A stretch of DNA of 64,000 bases, taken from Olavius sp. associated proteobacterium Delta 1. GTDB lineage: Bacteria > Desulfobacterota > Desulfobacteria > Desulfobacterales > JAFDCJ01. The translations under genes and the position numbers were made by a program. Shown piece after piece: positions 34,513 through 44,359 of the stretch; position 1 is the first letter of the stretch, and each line of letters begins with the position of its first letter. The stretch lies in the NCBI GenBank assembly GCA_902749685.1, contig CACVKW010000228.1:1-64000 (forward strand), read 5' to 3'. Under the pieces are notes generated by a model that saw only the letters and a program-made list of their open reading frames with translations, made no database searches and was not told the DNA's origin.

Positions 34513-35745
34513 ATGGACAAAATCCAGCTCATTTTTTTCTTTATCAGCGGCTTTCTGGTCTCGCGCCTGATGATCAAGGTCAGGCTGCCCCACAGAATCG
34601 TTTTTTGGTTTATCGGCAAAAAGAATCTCTCCCTTGCCAAAATTCTTTTCTACCTGATTGCCATATCCGCATTTTTATCATTCTTCATCCCCAATGCCAT
34701 AACGGTGTTAACCCTTCTGCCGCTTCTGGAATTGCTGCGGCGTTCTTATGAAAAGGCCAACGGTCCCTCCCGAAGTGTTGCGACGATGCTGGCCCTGGCG
34801 ACGATTTACGGAGCCAACATCGGTGGTATGGGTTCAATTACCGCCACGCCGGCCAACGGCATCCTGGTCACCTATGCCGTTTTAAATGACGTTGCGGGAA
34901 TTCAGCATCTGACTTTTGCCTCCTGGCTGGTCTGGGGCATTCCTCTGGTTATAATTTTTGTATGCATTGCCGCGTTGATTTTATGCCTGGTCCTTCGCCC
35001 TTGGAAATATCAAAAGAATCAGATCGATCTTCCGTTTGATGATGAGGAGGCCCATCACCCATTTCAGAAAATGACCATCTGGATTACGGTGTTTTATTTT
35101 TTGACTTCATTTATTTTATCGATAGTTCTGATGCAATTGCCGGATAGGATATTTTTCATATTGGTTATATCCGGAACCCTGACCCTAATATTTATTTATT
35201 TTCTCTTCCTTGTACCGGTAAAAGGGGACAATAAAAATAGTTCCGGCCGGGTGCTACTAAAAATTCCGGATTGCTATAACGAACTGCCCACCAAAGGATT
35301 TATCTTTGTCGGCATTGCCGTCGTCCTGGCGGCCCTGTTATATGCATTCAACTTCCATGAAAATTTTTCCACCTGGTCCGGATGGATCCTTAAGCTCGGT
35401 GTGCCAACCTTTGCATTATTTTTCTGTATTGCGCTGACCACATCTTTTTCAACAGAAGTCCTCAGCAACACCGCCGTTCAGGTCAGCTTTTTTGTAATGG
35501 CCCTTCCCCTGGCGCAACAGCTGGGCCTGTCTGCTTTGGAAGTGCTGACAATAATCACCCTTTCCAGCACGTGTGCTTTTATGAGCCCCATTGCAACCGG
35601 GGTAAACGGTTTGGCGTTTGGCGGCGTTAAGGGGGTTTCCTTTACGAGGATGCTGTTGGTTGGATTCATTATGAATATCGCCGGTGCCCTGTTGCTTTCC
35701 AGTTGGGTGCTTAATATAATCGGCCGATTGTACGGGCAGTACTAG
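34513..35745 (+). CDS. SLC13/DASS-type anion transporter
   Basis: 410 residues, strongly hydrophobic, about 10 membrane helices. Two inverted-repeat signature loops are seen: GANIGGMGSITATPANGILV and SSTCAFMSPIATGVNGLAFG, which in SLC13 proteins hold the SNT-type sodium and substrate sites. The first lacks the usual SNT order, so the ion coupling is uncertain. Likely substrates are dicarboxylates or sulfate-like anions. No RBS stands out before ATG 34513. A large cytoplasmic or periplasmic loop is visible near residues 155-180. Confidence 0.75.
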   Translation: MDKIQLIFFFISGFLVSRLMIKVRLPHRIVFWFIGKKNLSLAKILFYLIAISAFLSFFIPNAITVLTLLPLLELLRRSYEKANGPSRSVATMLALATIYGANIGGMGSITATPANGILVTYAVLNDVAGIQHLTFASWLVWGIPLVIIFVCIAALILCLVLRPWKYQKNQIDLPFDDEEAHHPFQKMTIWITVFYFLTSFILSIVLMQLPDRIFFILVISGTLTLIFIYFLFLVPVKGDNKNSSGRVLLKIPDCYNELPTKGFIFVGIAVVLAALLYAFNFHENFSTWSGWILKLGVPTFALFFCIALTTSFSTEVLSNTAVQVSFFVMALPLAQQLGLSALEVLTIITLSSTCAFMSPIATGVNGLAFGGVKGVSFTRMLLVGFIMNIAGALLLSSWVLNIIGRLYGQY

Positions 35746-35856
35746 TTTCATTTCCTATCTGAAGTTTACAAAATCCTAATTGATTTAATCATCCTTACTT
35801 TTCGAAAAATTTCTCTCATCAATTCCAAATTATTGAGACTGTAAGGATGATAACTC

Positions 35857-38136
35857 TCATCTGCCGCAACCTTCAAGCCCCTTTAGGATTTTTTCGGCCG
35901 TGATCGGCAAATCCTTAATCCTCACGCCGGTGGCGTTATAGATGGCATTGGCAATGGCCGGTGCCGCCGGATCCAGGGAGCCTTCGCCGGTTTCCTTGGC
36001 ACCGAAAGGGCCGTGGGGGTCGTCCGTGATGACATGGCTGATTTTAATTTCAGGCATCCGGTCGGCCGTCGGGATGCCATAGCCTAGAAATGACGGGTTC
36101 AGTGTCTGGCCGTCCTCGAAGATCAGTTGTTCTGAAATCGCGTAGCCGATCCCCATGCCGATGCATCCTTCAATCTGCCCCTCCACGGACATGGGATTCA
36201 GCGGTTGCCCGCAGTCATGGGCCGCGCTAAACTTTTTTATCCTGACTTCACCGCTTAGCAGGCTGACCTCCACTTCACAGATATAGGCCCCGAAGCTGTA
36301 AGTGGGAGAAAGCGGATCCGGTGAATTGTATGAGCCCTGGGCAACCAGGGGCGCGCCGCTGTTTTTTTTCTGATATAAATTCACGGCATCCGTAAAAGAG
36401 ATGGATCGATCCGGGCTGCCCTTGACGGCGATCCTGCGATCCAGAGCAATCATGTTGTCTGGATTGGCCTCCAGTTCATCGGCCACCGATTGAAATACCT
36501 GCGCTTTAATCAGATTGGCCGCATTCAAGGCGGCATTGCCTGCTGCCACGGTGACGCGGCTGGAATAGGTGCCCATGTCCGGGGGTGTCAGGTGCGTGTC
36601 GGCACTGGTCAGATGAATATCTTCCAAGGGTAGACCCAGCACCTCGGCCACGATCTGGCAGATAACGCTGTCGGAGCCCTGGCCGATGTCGGAGGCACCG
36701 GTAAACACATTTACCCCGCCGCCTTCACCGGCCTTGATAATCACGGTGGAGTGGGCGGAGGTGGTTTTGCTAAAATAAAACCCCGCTCCCGACGGAAAAC
36801 CGCCGCATCCCAGTCCAATGCCGTAAGCTTTGTCGGCATCTTTCTTTTTGGCTTTGCGCTTCTGCTGCCACCCGGTATCGGCGGCAACTTTTTCCAGGCA
36901 TTCTGCAAATCCGGAGCTGACGATCTTAAACCCGGCCGCTGATTCGTCTCCCGTCTGCAAGCCGTTTTTAAGGGCCATTTCCAGCGGGTCCAACCCCAGA
37001 TCTTCGGCAATCATATCCAGCTGAGCATCCTGGGCGAAATGGACCTGGGGCCCGCCGTGTCCCCGCATGGCGCCGCAGGGGGGCTTGTTGGTGTAGATGC
37101 GGTATCCGTCGTATTGAAAATGGTCGAATTTGAAGGGCAGGGTTTGAAAAGTGCCCATCAAAATCGTCGTCAGCGGTCCCAGGCTGCAATAGGCGCCACC
37201 GTCTAAAATTGCCCGGCATTTTCGGGCCAAAATGGTGCCATCTTTTTTAACACCGGTTTTCATGGTAATTTGGGTGGGATGCTTTCTGCGGGCAGCCGTG
37301 AACTCTTCATCCCGCGAACACACGAGTTTAACCGGTCGATCGACTCGTTTGGCCAGCAGGGCAGCACAAAACTCCACCGACGACAATCCGTCGGACTTGC
37401 CGCCAAATCCGCCCCCCACAAACGGTTTGATCACCCGGATGTTGTCCGGATTCATTGCCAGGGTAAGCCCCAGGTGCTGTTGAACGTAATAGGGCGTTTG
37501 GGTTGAGGTGTAGACGGTGAGCTTGCCGGATTGGTCCCAACTGGCCAGCGCCGCCCGGGGTTCCATGTAACCGTGGATGGCCGATTGGGTGGTAAACCTA
37601 TCCTCCCGAACATGATCGCATTGCTCAAATACCTTTGCCGGATCTCCTTTTTTAATGTGGTACTCACGGCTGATGTTTTTGGGCGCATGCCCATGAAGCT
37701 GGGGAGCACCCGGTTTTTGAGCTGCCTGCGGATCAAACACTGCGGTCAATTCTTCGTATTCCACTTTTATTAAGTCCAGGGCCTCCAGGGCCACATCCGC
37801 ATCAACGGCGGCGACGGCGGCCACTTCTTCGCCAATGAAACGCACCCGGTCCACCGCCAACGGGTATTCATCCATATATTTGGGCGATCTGGAAATGATA
37901 CCGAACTTTATTTGCGGCGTATCCGCCGCCGTCACGATCGCCTTAACACCGGGCAATTTTAGGGCCCTAGACGTGTCAATGCCGACAATCCCGGCATGCG
38001 GCAGGGGACTGCGCAGGATTGCGCCGCACAACATCCGCGGCAAGGACAGGTCATCCGTGTACAGGGCCTTGCCCGTCACCTTATCTCTGGCATCCACCCG
38101 GGGCAGTCGTTTTCCGATGACACTGTATTTTTTCAT
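35857..38136 (-). CDS. Xanthine dehydrogenase-family molybdopterin-binding subunit
   Basis: 759 residues, large subunit of the XDH/aldehyde oxidase/4-hydroxybenzoyl-CoA reductase family. Features are RVDARDKVTGKALYTDD, FVGGGFGGKSDG, GAMRGHGGPQVHFAQD, GASDIGQGSDSVI and the catalytic glutamate region GAKETGEGSLDPAAPAIANA. The usual partner genes, a [2Fe-2S] subunit and an FAD subunit, are not nearby, yet a DMSO-reductase-family enzyme lies 108 bp upstream. It probably hydroxylates or dehydroxylates an aromatic, purine or aldehyde substrate. Electron route is unknown. Confidence 0.88.
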   Translation of the reverse strand: MKKYSVIGKRLPRVDARDKVTGKALYTDDLSLPRMLCGAILRSPLPHAGIVGIDTSRALKLPGVKAIVTAADTPQIKFGIISRSPKYMDEYPLAVDRVRFIGEEVAAVAAVDADVALEALDLIKVEYEELTAVFDPQAAQKPGAPQLHGHAPKNISREYHIKKGDPAKVFEQCDHVREDRFTTQSAIHGYMEPRAALASWDQSGKLTVYTSTQTPYYVQQHLGLTLAMNPDNIRVIKPFVGGGFGGKSDGLSSVEFCAALLAKRVDRPVKLVCSRDEEFTAARRKHPTQITMKTGVKKDGTILARKCRAILDGGAYCSLGPLTTILMGTFQTLPFKFDHFQYDGYRIYTNKPPCGAMRGHGGPQVHFAQDAQLDMIAEDLGLDPLEMALKNGLQTGDESAAGFKIVSSGFAECLEKVAADTGWQQKRKAKKKDADKAYGIGLGCGGFPSGAGFYFSKTTSAHSTVIIKAGEGGGVNVFTGASDIGQGSDSVICQIVAEVLGLPLEDIHLTSADTHLTPPDMGTYSSRVTVAAGNAALNAANLIKAQVFQSVADELEANPDNMIALDRRIAVKGSPDRSISFTDAVNLYQKKNSGAPLVAQGSYNSPDPLSPTYSFGAYICEVEVSLLSGEVRIKKFSAAHDCGQPLNPMSVEGQIEGCIGMGIGYAISEQLIFEDGQTLNPSFLGYGIPTADRMPEIKISHVITDDPHGPFGAKETGEGSLDPAAPAIANAIYNATGVRIKDLPITAEKILKGLEGCGR

Positions 38137-38244
38137 CTCCTATCCTTTTTCCTGTTCTTGCAGACTGACTAAATTTCAAAATGGATACTATTCCTTTTTA
38201 TCTAATAACTGAGTATCGGATAACTAATAACCCTTTTCCTCCGG

Positions 38245-40326
38245 TCATTTGGCTTTGTAAACCTTGCAGACCAGGCCCCTCAGGTTGGCGCTGCCCATGG
38301 CCGGATCAAGGGGCGCCCAGCTGTCGGTGAGCAGATTTAAATTGGCCTCCTGCCAGCCGTAAAGCTGGGCGGATCCTTGCTCCGGAAACCACCAGCCAAA
38401 GGCCGCGATCACCACCCGGGGATCCAGGTCGGCATTCAGCCGCAGGGTTTGCCAAATTTTGCCCCGGGGGGTTTCGATGTGAATCCGATCCCCATCCTTG
38501 AGGCCGAGTTTGGACGCGGTTTCCGGATGCAGCTCCGCCAGGGGTGTCGGCGATAATTTGCGGAGGCTTGTAATGTTGCGATGGCTGGCGTGGTAGTAAA
38601 ACGGATTCTTGCTGCTGGTGAGCACCAGGGGATATTCGGTGGCCAATTCCGCTGAACCGCTCGGTGTCAGCTCCGGTTCCACGAAACCCGGCAGCGGGTC
38701 GATGCCTATTTTTTGCAGCGATTCGGAAAACAGGTCCACTTTGCCGGAAGGCGTGGAGAATCCATGTTCTTCATACTTTTTATAATGTTGGTCGAGACAG
38801 TAAATCCCCTGAGTCTTCAGTTGATCAAAGTTCAACCCGGCCGGTGCCAGAACGGCGTCCAGGGCGGCTGGCTCGTCCTGCCAGAAATATTGGCCGAATT
38901 CCATACGCCCGGCAATTAAATTGATCCACTGCATATCGGATCGGCACTCACCGGGAGGGGTTTTGATTTTGGGCCGGGCGGCAACACACCCGCGACGCTG
39001 GACAAGATCATCGTATTCCAGGTTGGCGGCCACCGGCAGTACGATGTCCGCCAGCTGGGCCGTGGGGGTCATGAACAGATCGGCAACGACCAGAAAAGCC
39101 AATTTTTTGAAGGCCTCGAATGTTTCACGCGCACCGGCATAAGTCAGCAGGGGATTGCTGCCGAAAATCAACCCCGTCTTCAGCGGGTAAGGCTTTTGGG
39201 CAAGAATCGCCTTGCCGGCTTCCTGGCTCGGCACAAGATTGGCCCGGGCAGCCAGCTTGAACCGGCCTCCGACACAAGCGTTGCGATCTTGCGCGATTTC
39301 ACCGGCCAGACTGAAATCGGCACCTCTTAAGAGCGGTACGCCTTCCGGAAAAATTGCACCGCCGGGGACATCCAGATTACCGGTAATCGCCATTAAAATA
39401 GCGACGGCCCGGCAGGTCTGGAATGCGTTGCCCGTCTGATCCAGCGCGTTTCCCCACTGGATGGCAGCCGGCCGCGCGGCAGCAAACATCCGGGCGGCCT
39501 GTTCAATGAGGGGTGGCGGCACCCAGGTTTTCTGCGCCACTTCATCGAACGGGTAGGCCGCAATGAAATCCTTTAAGCGATCGAAGCCCACCGTCCATTC
39601 GTCGACAAAGTCGGCATCGTAAAGCTTTTCACGAATGATCACATTGAGCATTCCCAGGGCCAGCAGGCCGTCGCTGCCGGGTCTAGGCTTAAGCCAGAGT
39701 TCGGATCTTGAGACCAATGCAATTTTTCTGGGATCAATCACGATGAATTGGGTCGCGCCGTCAAAGGCAGGGCGAAACTGAGCCGCGGAGCCGTCACCAC
39801 CGGTCTGCAGGGAATTTCTGCCCCAGATAATCATGCATTTCGGCGGGTACTCATAGTCGGGAAACGGCATCGTGCCGAATGTATAGCGGGCGGCCATCGT
39901 TCTGGGCACATGGCAGTTGTTATCGACACTGACCGTGTTGGGGGTTCCCAGGACCCGCGCAAATCGCTGGATAAAATCACGCTCAAGTCCGCGATAAGCG
40001 CCCGCGTAAAACATGGTTGACTCCGGCCCAAATTCCTCCGTATATTTTTTGATTTTTGACGCAATTGTGTCCAGGGCCTCGTCCCTGGAAATCGGCTGCC
40101 ATTTATCCGCCCCCTTTTGGCCGATTCTTTTTAACGGATACTTTAAACGATCGGGATGGTAAAGCAACTCGGGCAATGCGCGACCCTTGGGACAGATATA
40201 CCCGCGGTCAAATTCACAATCCGGATCACCCCTGACCTCAGTGATCGTCTGACCTTTGCGGGTTACCAGAATGCCGCAGGTTCCGCTGCAAAGCCTGGCA
40301 CAAAAGGAATTGAAAATTTCTGCCAT
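38245..40326 (-). CDS. DMSO reductase-family molybdopterin oxidoreductase
   Basis: 693 residues with the N-terminal [4Fe-4S] motif C9, C13, C17, C45 (CARLCSGTCGI, ICPKG), a probable Mo-ligand cysteine C138 in VDNNCHVPR, the WGRNSLQTG region, and a C-terminal molydop-binding domain (LVLTSSKNPFYYHASHRN, DGDRIHIETPRGKIW). There is no Tat signal, so it is cytoplasmic. It lacks adjacent Fe-S or membrane subunits. The family includes formate dehydrogenase, assimilatory nitrate reductase and polysulfide-type enzymes; the substrate cannot be told. Likely cotranscribed with the XDH-family subunit. Confidence 0.87.
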   Translation of the reverse strand: MAEIFNSFCARLCSGTCGILVTRKGQTITEVRGDPDCEFDRGYICPKGRALPELLYHPDRLKYPLKRIGQKGADKWQPISRDEALDTIASKIKKYTEEFGPESTMFYAGAYRGLERDFIQRFARVLGTPNTVSVDNNCHVPRTMAARYTFGTMPFPDYEYPPKCMIIWGRNSLQTGGDGSAAQFRPAFDGATQFIVIDPRKIALVSRSELWLKPRPGSDGLLALGMLNVIIREKLYDADFVDEWTVGFDRLKDFIAAYPFDEVAQKTWVPPPLIEQAARMFAAARPAAIQWGNALDQTGNAFQTCRAVAILMAITGNLDVPGGAIFPEGVPLLRGADFSLAGEIAQDRNACVGGRFKLAARANLVPSQEAGKAILAQKPYPLKTGLIFGSNPLLTYAGARETFEAFKKLAFLVVADLFMTPTAQLADIVLPVAANLEYDDLVQRRGCVAARPKIKTPPGECRSDMQWINLIAGRMEFGQYFWQDEPAALDAVLAPAGLNFDQLKTQGIYCLDQHYKKYEEHGFSTPSGKVDLFSESLQKIGIDPLPGFVEPELTPSGSAELATEYPLVLTSSKNPFYYHASHRNITSLRKLSPTPLAELHPETASKLGLKDGDRIHIETPRGKIWQTLRLNADLDPRVVIAAFGWWFPEQGSAQLYGWQEANLNLLTDSWAPLDPAMGSANLRGLVCKVYKAK

Positions 40327-40344
40327 TTTTTATTCTCCGTCTGG

Positions 40345-40905
40345 TTATATATCCGAAGCAGGTGCTTTATTTAAATCGGCACTGGCAAATATGGCGGCTG
40401 AAATCCCAAAATGAAATCCAATGGATTGGCTGCTGAGTTCGAGACCTTCTTGCATGTAAAGGGGAAGAAATGTAACGTAAATCGTGAAACACATGCCGCG
40501 CAGCCCGGCCACCAGGTTGACCTTCCAGATGGCGCTGGTTTTGAAATAATTTAGGGTGGTGCTGATTTGAGTTTTGAGATCAATATCTCGCTCGCCTGCT
40601 GTTTCATCCGATTGATTGGCCAATCCAAAACTTCGGAAGCCCCAGATGAACCAGAATGTCATGAGCAGCGGAACGACGGCATAAATGGAGATGACCCCCC
40701 GCCAGGCCAGGACGCTTAAAAAAAGACCGGTGATGACCGGTCCCAAAATGTCACCCGCGCTGCCGCCGATGCCGAATATAGCCAGCGAGGTACCTTTGTT
40801 CTCAGAGAAACGGCGGGAGTTTTCAACAGAATCATTTGCAGCTGACAAAACAGTGGTCATGACGGCTGATATACCACACATTCCCGGGAAGTAAAATGGT
40901 AACAA
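40345..40905 (-). pseudogene. MFS transporter relic, truncated at both ends
   Basis: About 186 codons of an MFS protein. RRFSENKGTSLAIFGIGGSA and DILGPVITGLFLSVLAWRGV match helices 4-5 of the family, then IYVTFLPLYMQEGLELSSQS matches the helix 7 region. Helices 1-3 and everything after helix 8 are missing, and the C-terminus ends in unrelated ADLNKAPASDI. Residues before RRFSEN (SAANDSVEN) do not look like an MFS, so a deletion junction probably lies there. It overlaps the start of the divergent gene at 40896. Confidence 0.65.
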
Positions 40906-42095
40906 ATGACAAATGTCGAAATGAATATTGCGGCAAAATTGCGGATTATTATTTTGACCTTATCTTTAGATCGCAAACCTCAAACGGCACTCGACGACTC
41001 GAAAAACTGAAAGATAAATTAATGCTCAATATAAATGACATAACCCGCCAGGTTCTGGACAATTGTGAAATCTCCGATGCAAATAACGCCGGCTTGTATT
41101 CGATATGCGGTCTGGCGCTACGATTGCGCGACCTGTATAAATGGGAACAGGGATTGCCCCCCTGGGAAGAAAGAGACGCTTCTGAGGTCCTGGAATGGAT
41201 TGAAGCCAAAGAAAACCAATGGGACAATTGCATTGACAACGAATTTGCGAATATGTCCATTAATGGCAAAACATTTGATCCTTATGATACGATCGGCATC
41301 AATACGGTTTTAGAACCGCATAATTATTTTTATGGCGCCGGCTACGCCCGCAGCCTGAAACCAACTTTTTTCCTGGCAGCCATCGAAGAAAAGTCAACGC
41401 TTGACGGGACCACGGTCTACACGCTGGACCGCGAGCTGGCACGAGATCTTCTGACCATCCCGGCCCTTTCCCAGGATGACAATGTAATTTTACGACAGGA
41501 TTCAGCTAAACTCTACCTATGGGACAATATCTTTTACATAAAAAAAACATCCCGGCCGGCCCTGAGCTTTGCACTGGAAAGTTGCGGAATTAAAGAGCAT
41601 CAGCCCAAGGCCTTGAGAAGCCGTTTGGCCGGTATTCTTGCAGCCCAAAAAGAAACTTACATATACCATGAAATCGGCGAGATACATGACTCCGTCTTCG
41701 ATCGAAAACTCTGGCGTGAAATCATCGCCGCCTTCCCATTTTCGCCGGTGGAATACCTGGCGCGGGCCGTTAAAGACCTCCTGGCCGATACGAATGAGTG
41801 CGGCACACTGCAACATATAGTCAGGCAACGCAATGCGGCCTCTCTGGCTTTTTATGTTGCATTTCTGGATGGCCTGGCCAAGGAATTTTTCCCGCAGCTG
41901 CCGGCTTCTTTTCGGGAATTCACTCAAACAGAAGACTGGGGTATCATCGATCAAGCCGTGTCCAGCGGACACCAGACGGCTGTAAAATACGCCGGCTTAA
42001 TCATGGATCTCTATCAGGAAGGGGTCCGCAAAAATGAATTGAAATGGGCAGAAAAGCAGATCCAAAAACACCTGCTTGGTAAATATATCAAATAA
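40896..42095 (+). CDS. Lineage-specific protein, probably Sfum_1244 family
   Basis: 399 residues, soluble, no signal peptide. RBS GGGAAG precedes ATG 40896. I recall this as the Sfum_1244 family from Syntrophobacter and other Desulfobacterota, but from memory only. Visible features are YDTIGINTVLEPHNYFYGAG, KPTFFLAAIEE, a Tyr-rich KETYIYHEIGEIHDSVFDRK and a HIVRQRNAASLAFYVAFLDG stretch. No catalytic motif is obvious. Its neighbours (molybdenum enzymes, MFS relic, peptide importer) do not suggest a role. Function unknown. Confidence 0.75.
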   Translation: MVTNDKCRNEYCGKIADYYFDLIFRSQTSNGTRRLEKLKDKLMLNINDITRQVLDNCEISDANNAGLYSICGLALRLRDLYKWEQGLPPWEERDASEVLEWIEAKENQWDNCIDNEFANMSINGKTFDPYDTIGINTVLEPHNYFYGAGYARSLKPTFFLAAIEEKSTLDGTTVYTLDRELARDLLTIPALSQDDNVILRQDSAKLYLWDNIFYIKKTSRPALSFALESCGIKEHQPKALRSRLAGILAAQKETYIYHEIGEIHDSVFDRKLWREIIAAFPFSPVEYLARAVKDLLADTNECGTLQHIVRQRNAASLAFYVAFLDGLAKEFFPQLPASFREFTQTEDWGIIDQAVSSGHQTAVKYAGLIMDLYQEGVRKNELKWAEKQIQKHLLGKYIK

Positions 42096-42186
42096 AAGTA
42101 ATCCTTAACCGCAGACTCGGGCCCATAGGTCCTGCGCCCCGGCGGAAGTTTGCAGAGAACGCTGAGAAATTCAATGTGTTGCTCGT

Positions 42187-43197
42187 TCACACTTCGCTGC
42201 ACGCCGCCCGATGGCCCGGTGTGATCTCGCGAAATGACGGTACTTGACTGTAACAGCTTTTAACCGCGATCGGGCAACGGGGATGAAACACGCATCCAGC
42301 AGGCGGATTAATGGGACTGGGAATTTCTCCCTGCACCGCTGAATAATCGCGTTGGGCTTCCACCTCCGGATCCGGCATTGGAATCGATGCAAGCAAAACT
42401 TGAGTATAGGGGTGCAACGGATTGTTGAACAACTCGTCTGTCTCTGCCATCTCCACCATTTTGCCCAGGTACATCACCACAACCTGGTGGCACAAATGGC
42501 GCACGACGCTCAGGTCATGTGAAATAAACAGGTAGGTGAGATGAAATTCTTGCCGCAAATCTTCCAGCAGATTGATTATTTGGGCCTGGATGGACACATC
42601 CAGCGCCGAAACCGCTTCATCGCAGATGATGAACTCCGGATTGGTGGACAGTGCCCGCGCAATCCCTACGCGTTGGCGCTGGCCGCCGCTCAGCTCATGC
42701 GGGTAGCGTTCAGCCATCTTCGTCGACAACCCGCATACATTAAGCAGTTCCGCCACCCGCCGGCGAAGCTGTCGGGCATCGGCGGTCAAACGATGGATCC
42801 GCATTGGATCAGCAATAATCTCGCCCACTTTCATGCGCGGATTTAGTGAACTGTATGGATCCTGAAATATAACCTGAATCCGCCGGCGCCAGGGGATCAG
42901 CTGACGCTGATTCAACACGGACAGGTTCACACCTTCATAGTAAACGGCTCCTTCAGTGGGGGGCTCAAGGCTTAAAATGCAAAGGCCCGTGGTGGTTTTG
43001 CCGCAGCCGGATTCGCCCACCAATCCCATGGTTTCTCCCTTGCGAATAGAGAAACTGACCTCATCAACGGCTTTGATCAGAGCCGTCGTCCGACGAAAGG
43101 CCCGACCTTTTGTGAGGGGAAAATATTTTTTTAATTGCCGAACTTCCACCAGGGGGTTCCCCTGGTCATTAGCTGTCTCAGCCGCCGCCGCGCTCAT
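42187..43197 (-). CDS. Second-cluster peptide ABC ATPase (OppF-like)
   Basis: 336 residues. Walker [43 protein letters not shown], Walker B FIICDEAVSALD (Ala instead of the usual Pro-Thr after DE), H-loop FISHDLS and CVFHPRCPIAVKSC. The DEAVSALD variant is common in some OppF proteins. Its start overlaps the upstream ATPase stop by 4 bp. It is the last gene of the second peptide operon. Confidence 0.92.
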   Translation of the reverse strand: MSAAAAETANDQGNPLVEVRQLKKYFPLTKGRAFRRTTALIKAVDEVSFSIRKGETMGLVGESGCGKTTTGLCILSLEPPTEGAVYYEGVNLSVLNQRQLIPWRRRIQVIFQDPYSSLNPRMKVGEIIADPMRIHRLTADARQLRRRVAELLNVCGLSTKMAERYPHELSGGQRQRVGIARALSTNPEFIICDEAVSALDVSIQAQIINLLEDLRQEFHLTYLFISHDLSVVRHLCHQVVVMYLGKMVEMAETDELFNNPLHPYTQVLLASIPMPDPEVEAQRDYSAVQGEIPSPINPPAGCVFHPRCPIAVKSCYSQVPSFREITPGHRAACSEV

Positions 43198-44192
43198 GAC
43201 CCGCTCCTTGTTGTTTGATCCAACTCCTTATATTGCCAGCAAGCAGAAAAATGTTCTTCGCCGGTGTTTAGCGGCGGCGGCACTTCTTCGGCACATCGGT
43301 TGACCCGAAAGCTGCAGCGCGGCTCGTAGGCGCACCCGTGACCGAGCCGTGTCAGATCCGGTGGTTGTCCTAGGATAGGAATCAGGCGCTCACCGCGGGG
43401 ATGATCCAAACGGGGTACCGATCGAAGTAAGCCCAGGGTGTAAGGATGCCTTGGGTTGTGGTAGATCTGGCGGGCTGTGCCCATTTCAACAATTTTTCCC
43501 GCGTACATCACATTGACCAGATCGGCATAGCGCGCCACCACTCCCAAGTTGTGGGTAATGATGATCAGTGCAACACCCAATCGATTGGTCAGATCCTTCA
43601 TGAGTTCCAGGATTTGGGCTTGAATAGTCACATCCAGCGCCGTGGTCGGTTCATCGGCGATGATCAGCTCTGGTTCACATGACAAGGCCTGGGCGATCAT
43701 CACGCGCTGACGCATGCCGCCGCTGAGATGATGGGGATATTGGGTGAGGCGCCGACTTGCATCGGCGATCCCCACCATACCGAGCAGATGCGCAGCCCGG
43801 TTTGTGGCCTGTTCACGTGATACACCCAGATGGGTTTGCAGGGTTTCGCGGATCTGACGCCCGATGGTCAGTACCGGGTTGAGCGAAGTCATCGGTTCCT
43901 GAAAGATCATGGCAAACCGGCGTCCCCGCATTCGACGCAGTTCATCTTCACTTAGCTTTAACAAATCAGTGCCCATGAAGCGAATGCTGCCGTGGACTAT
44001 TTTGCCCGACGGCTCGGGAATCAATCCGAGAACAGAAAGGGCGCTAACTGATTTGCCGCAGCCGGATTCACCCACGATTGCCACGGTTTGACCTTCGTCA
44101 ACCGTGTAAGAGACCCCGTCAACGGCCTTCACCGTGCTGGTGGAGGTGTAAAAATAAGTGCTAAGATTTTTGACTTCAAGCAAATTCGCCAT
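43194..44192 (-). CDS. Second-cluster peptide ABC ATPase (OppD-like)
   Basis: 332 residues from ATG 44192 (MANLLEVKNLS); a longer in-frame start at 44276 would add 28 unrelated residues. Walker [41 protein letters not shown], Walker B LIIADEPTTALD, H-loop IITHNLG and a C-terminal CAYEPRCSFRVNRC motif. There is a 167-bp gap to the OppC gene upstream, larger than elsewhere in the operon, with no clear terminator or promoter. Confidence 0.9.
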   Translation of the reverse strand: MANLLEVKNLSTYFYTSTSTVKAVDGVSYTVDEGQTVAIVGESGCGKSVSALSVLGLIPEPSGKIVHGSIRFMGTDLLKLSEDELRRMRGRRFAMIFQEPMTSLNPVLTIGRQIRETLQTHLGVSREQATNRAAHLLGMVGIADASRRLTQYPHHLSGGMRQRVMIAQALSCEPELIIADEPTTALDVTIQAQILELMKDLTNRLGVALIIITHNLGVVARYADLVNVMYAGKIVEMGTARQIYHNPRHPYTLGLLRSVPRLDHPRGERLIPILGQPPDLTRLGHGCAYEPRCSFRVNRCAEEVPPPLNTGEEHFSACWQYKELDQTTRSGS

Positions 44193-44359
44193 GGGTCGAT
44201 GTGAATTTCCTAATGGGACACCATATTTAATTATTAGCGCCAAATTGGGGGATTCAGGAATTAGACCCGTGTCCAATTTTCATGCAATCCCGGGACATTT
44301 AAAGAGTCATGGCTATTTTTCCAAGCTAAATCACAAGATCTGATTAAGGGCCTAAACAT

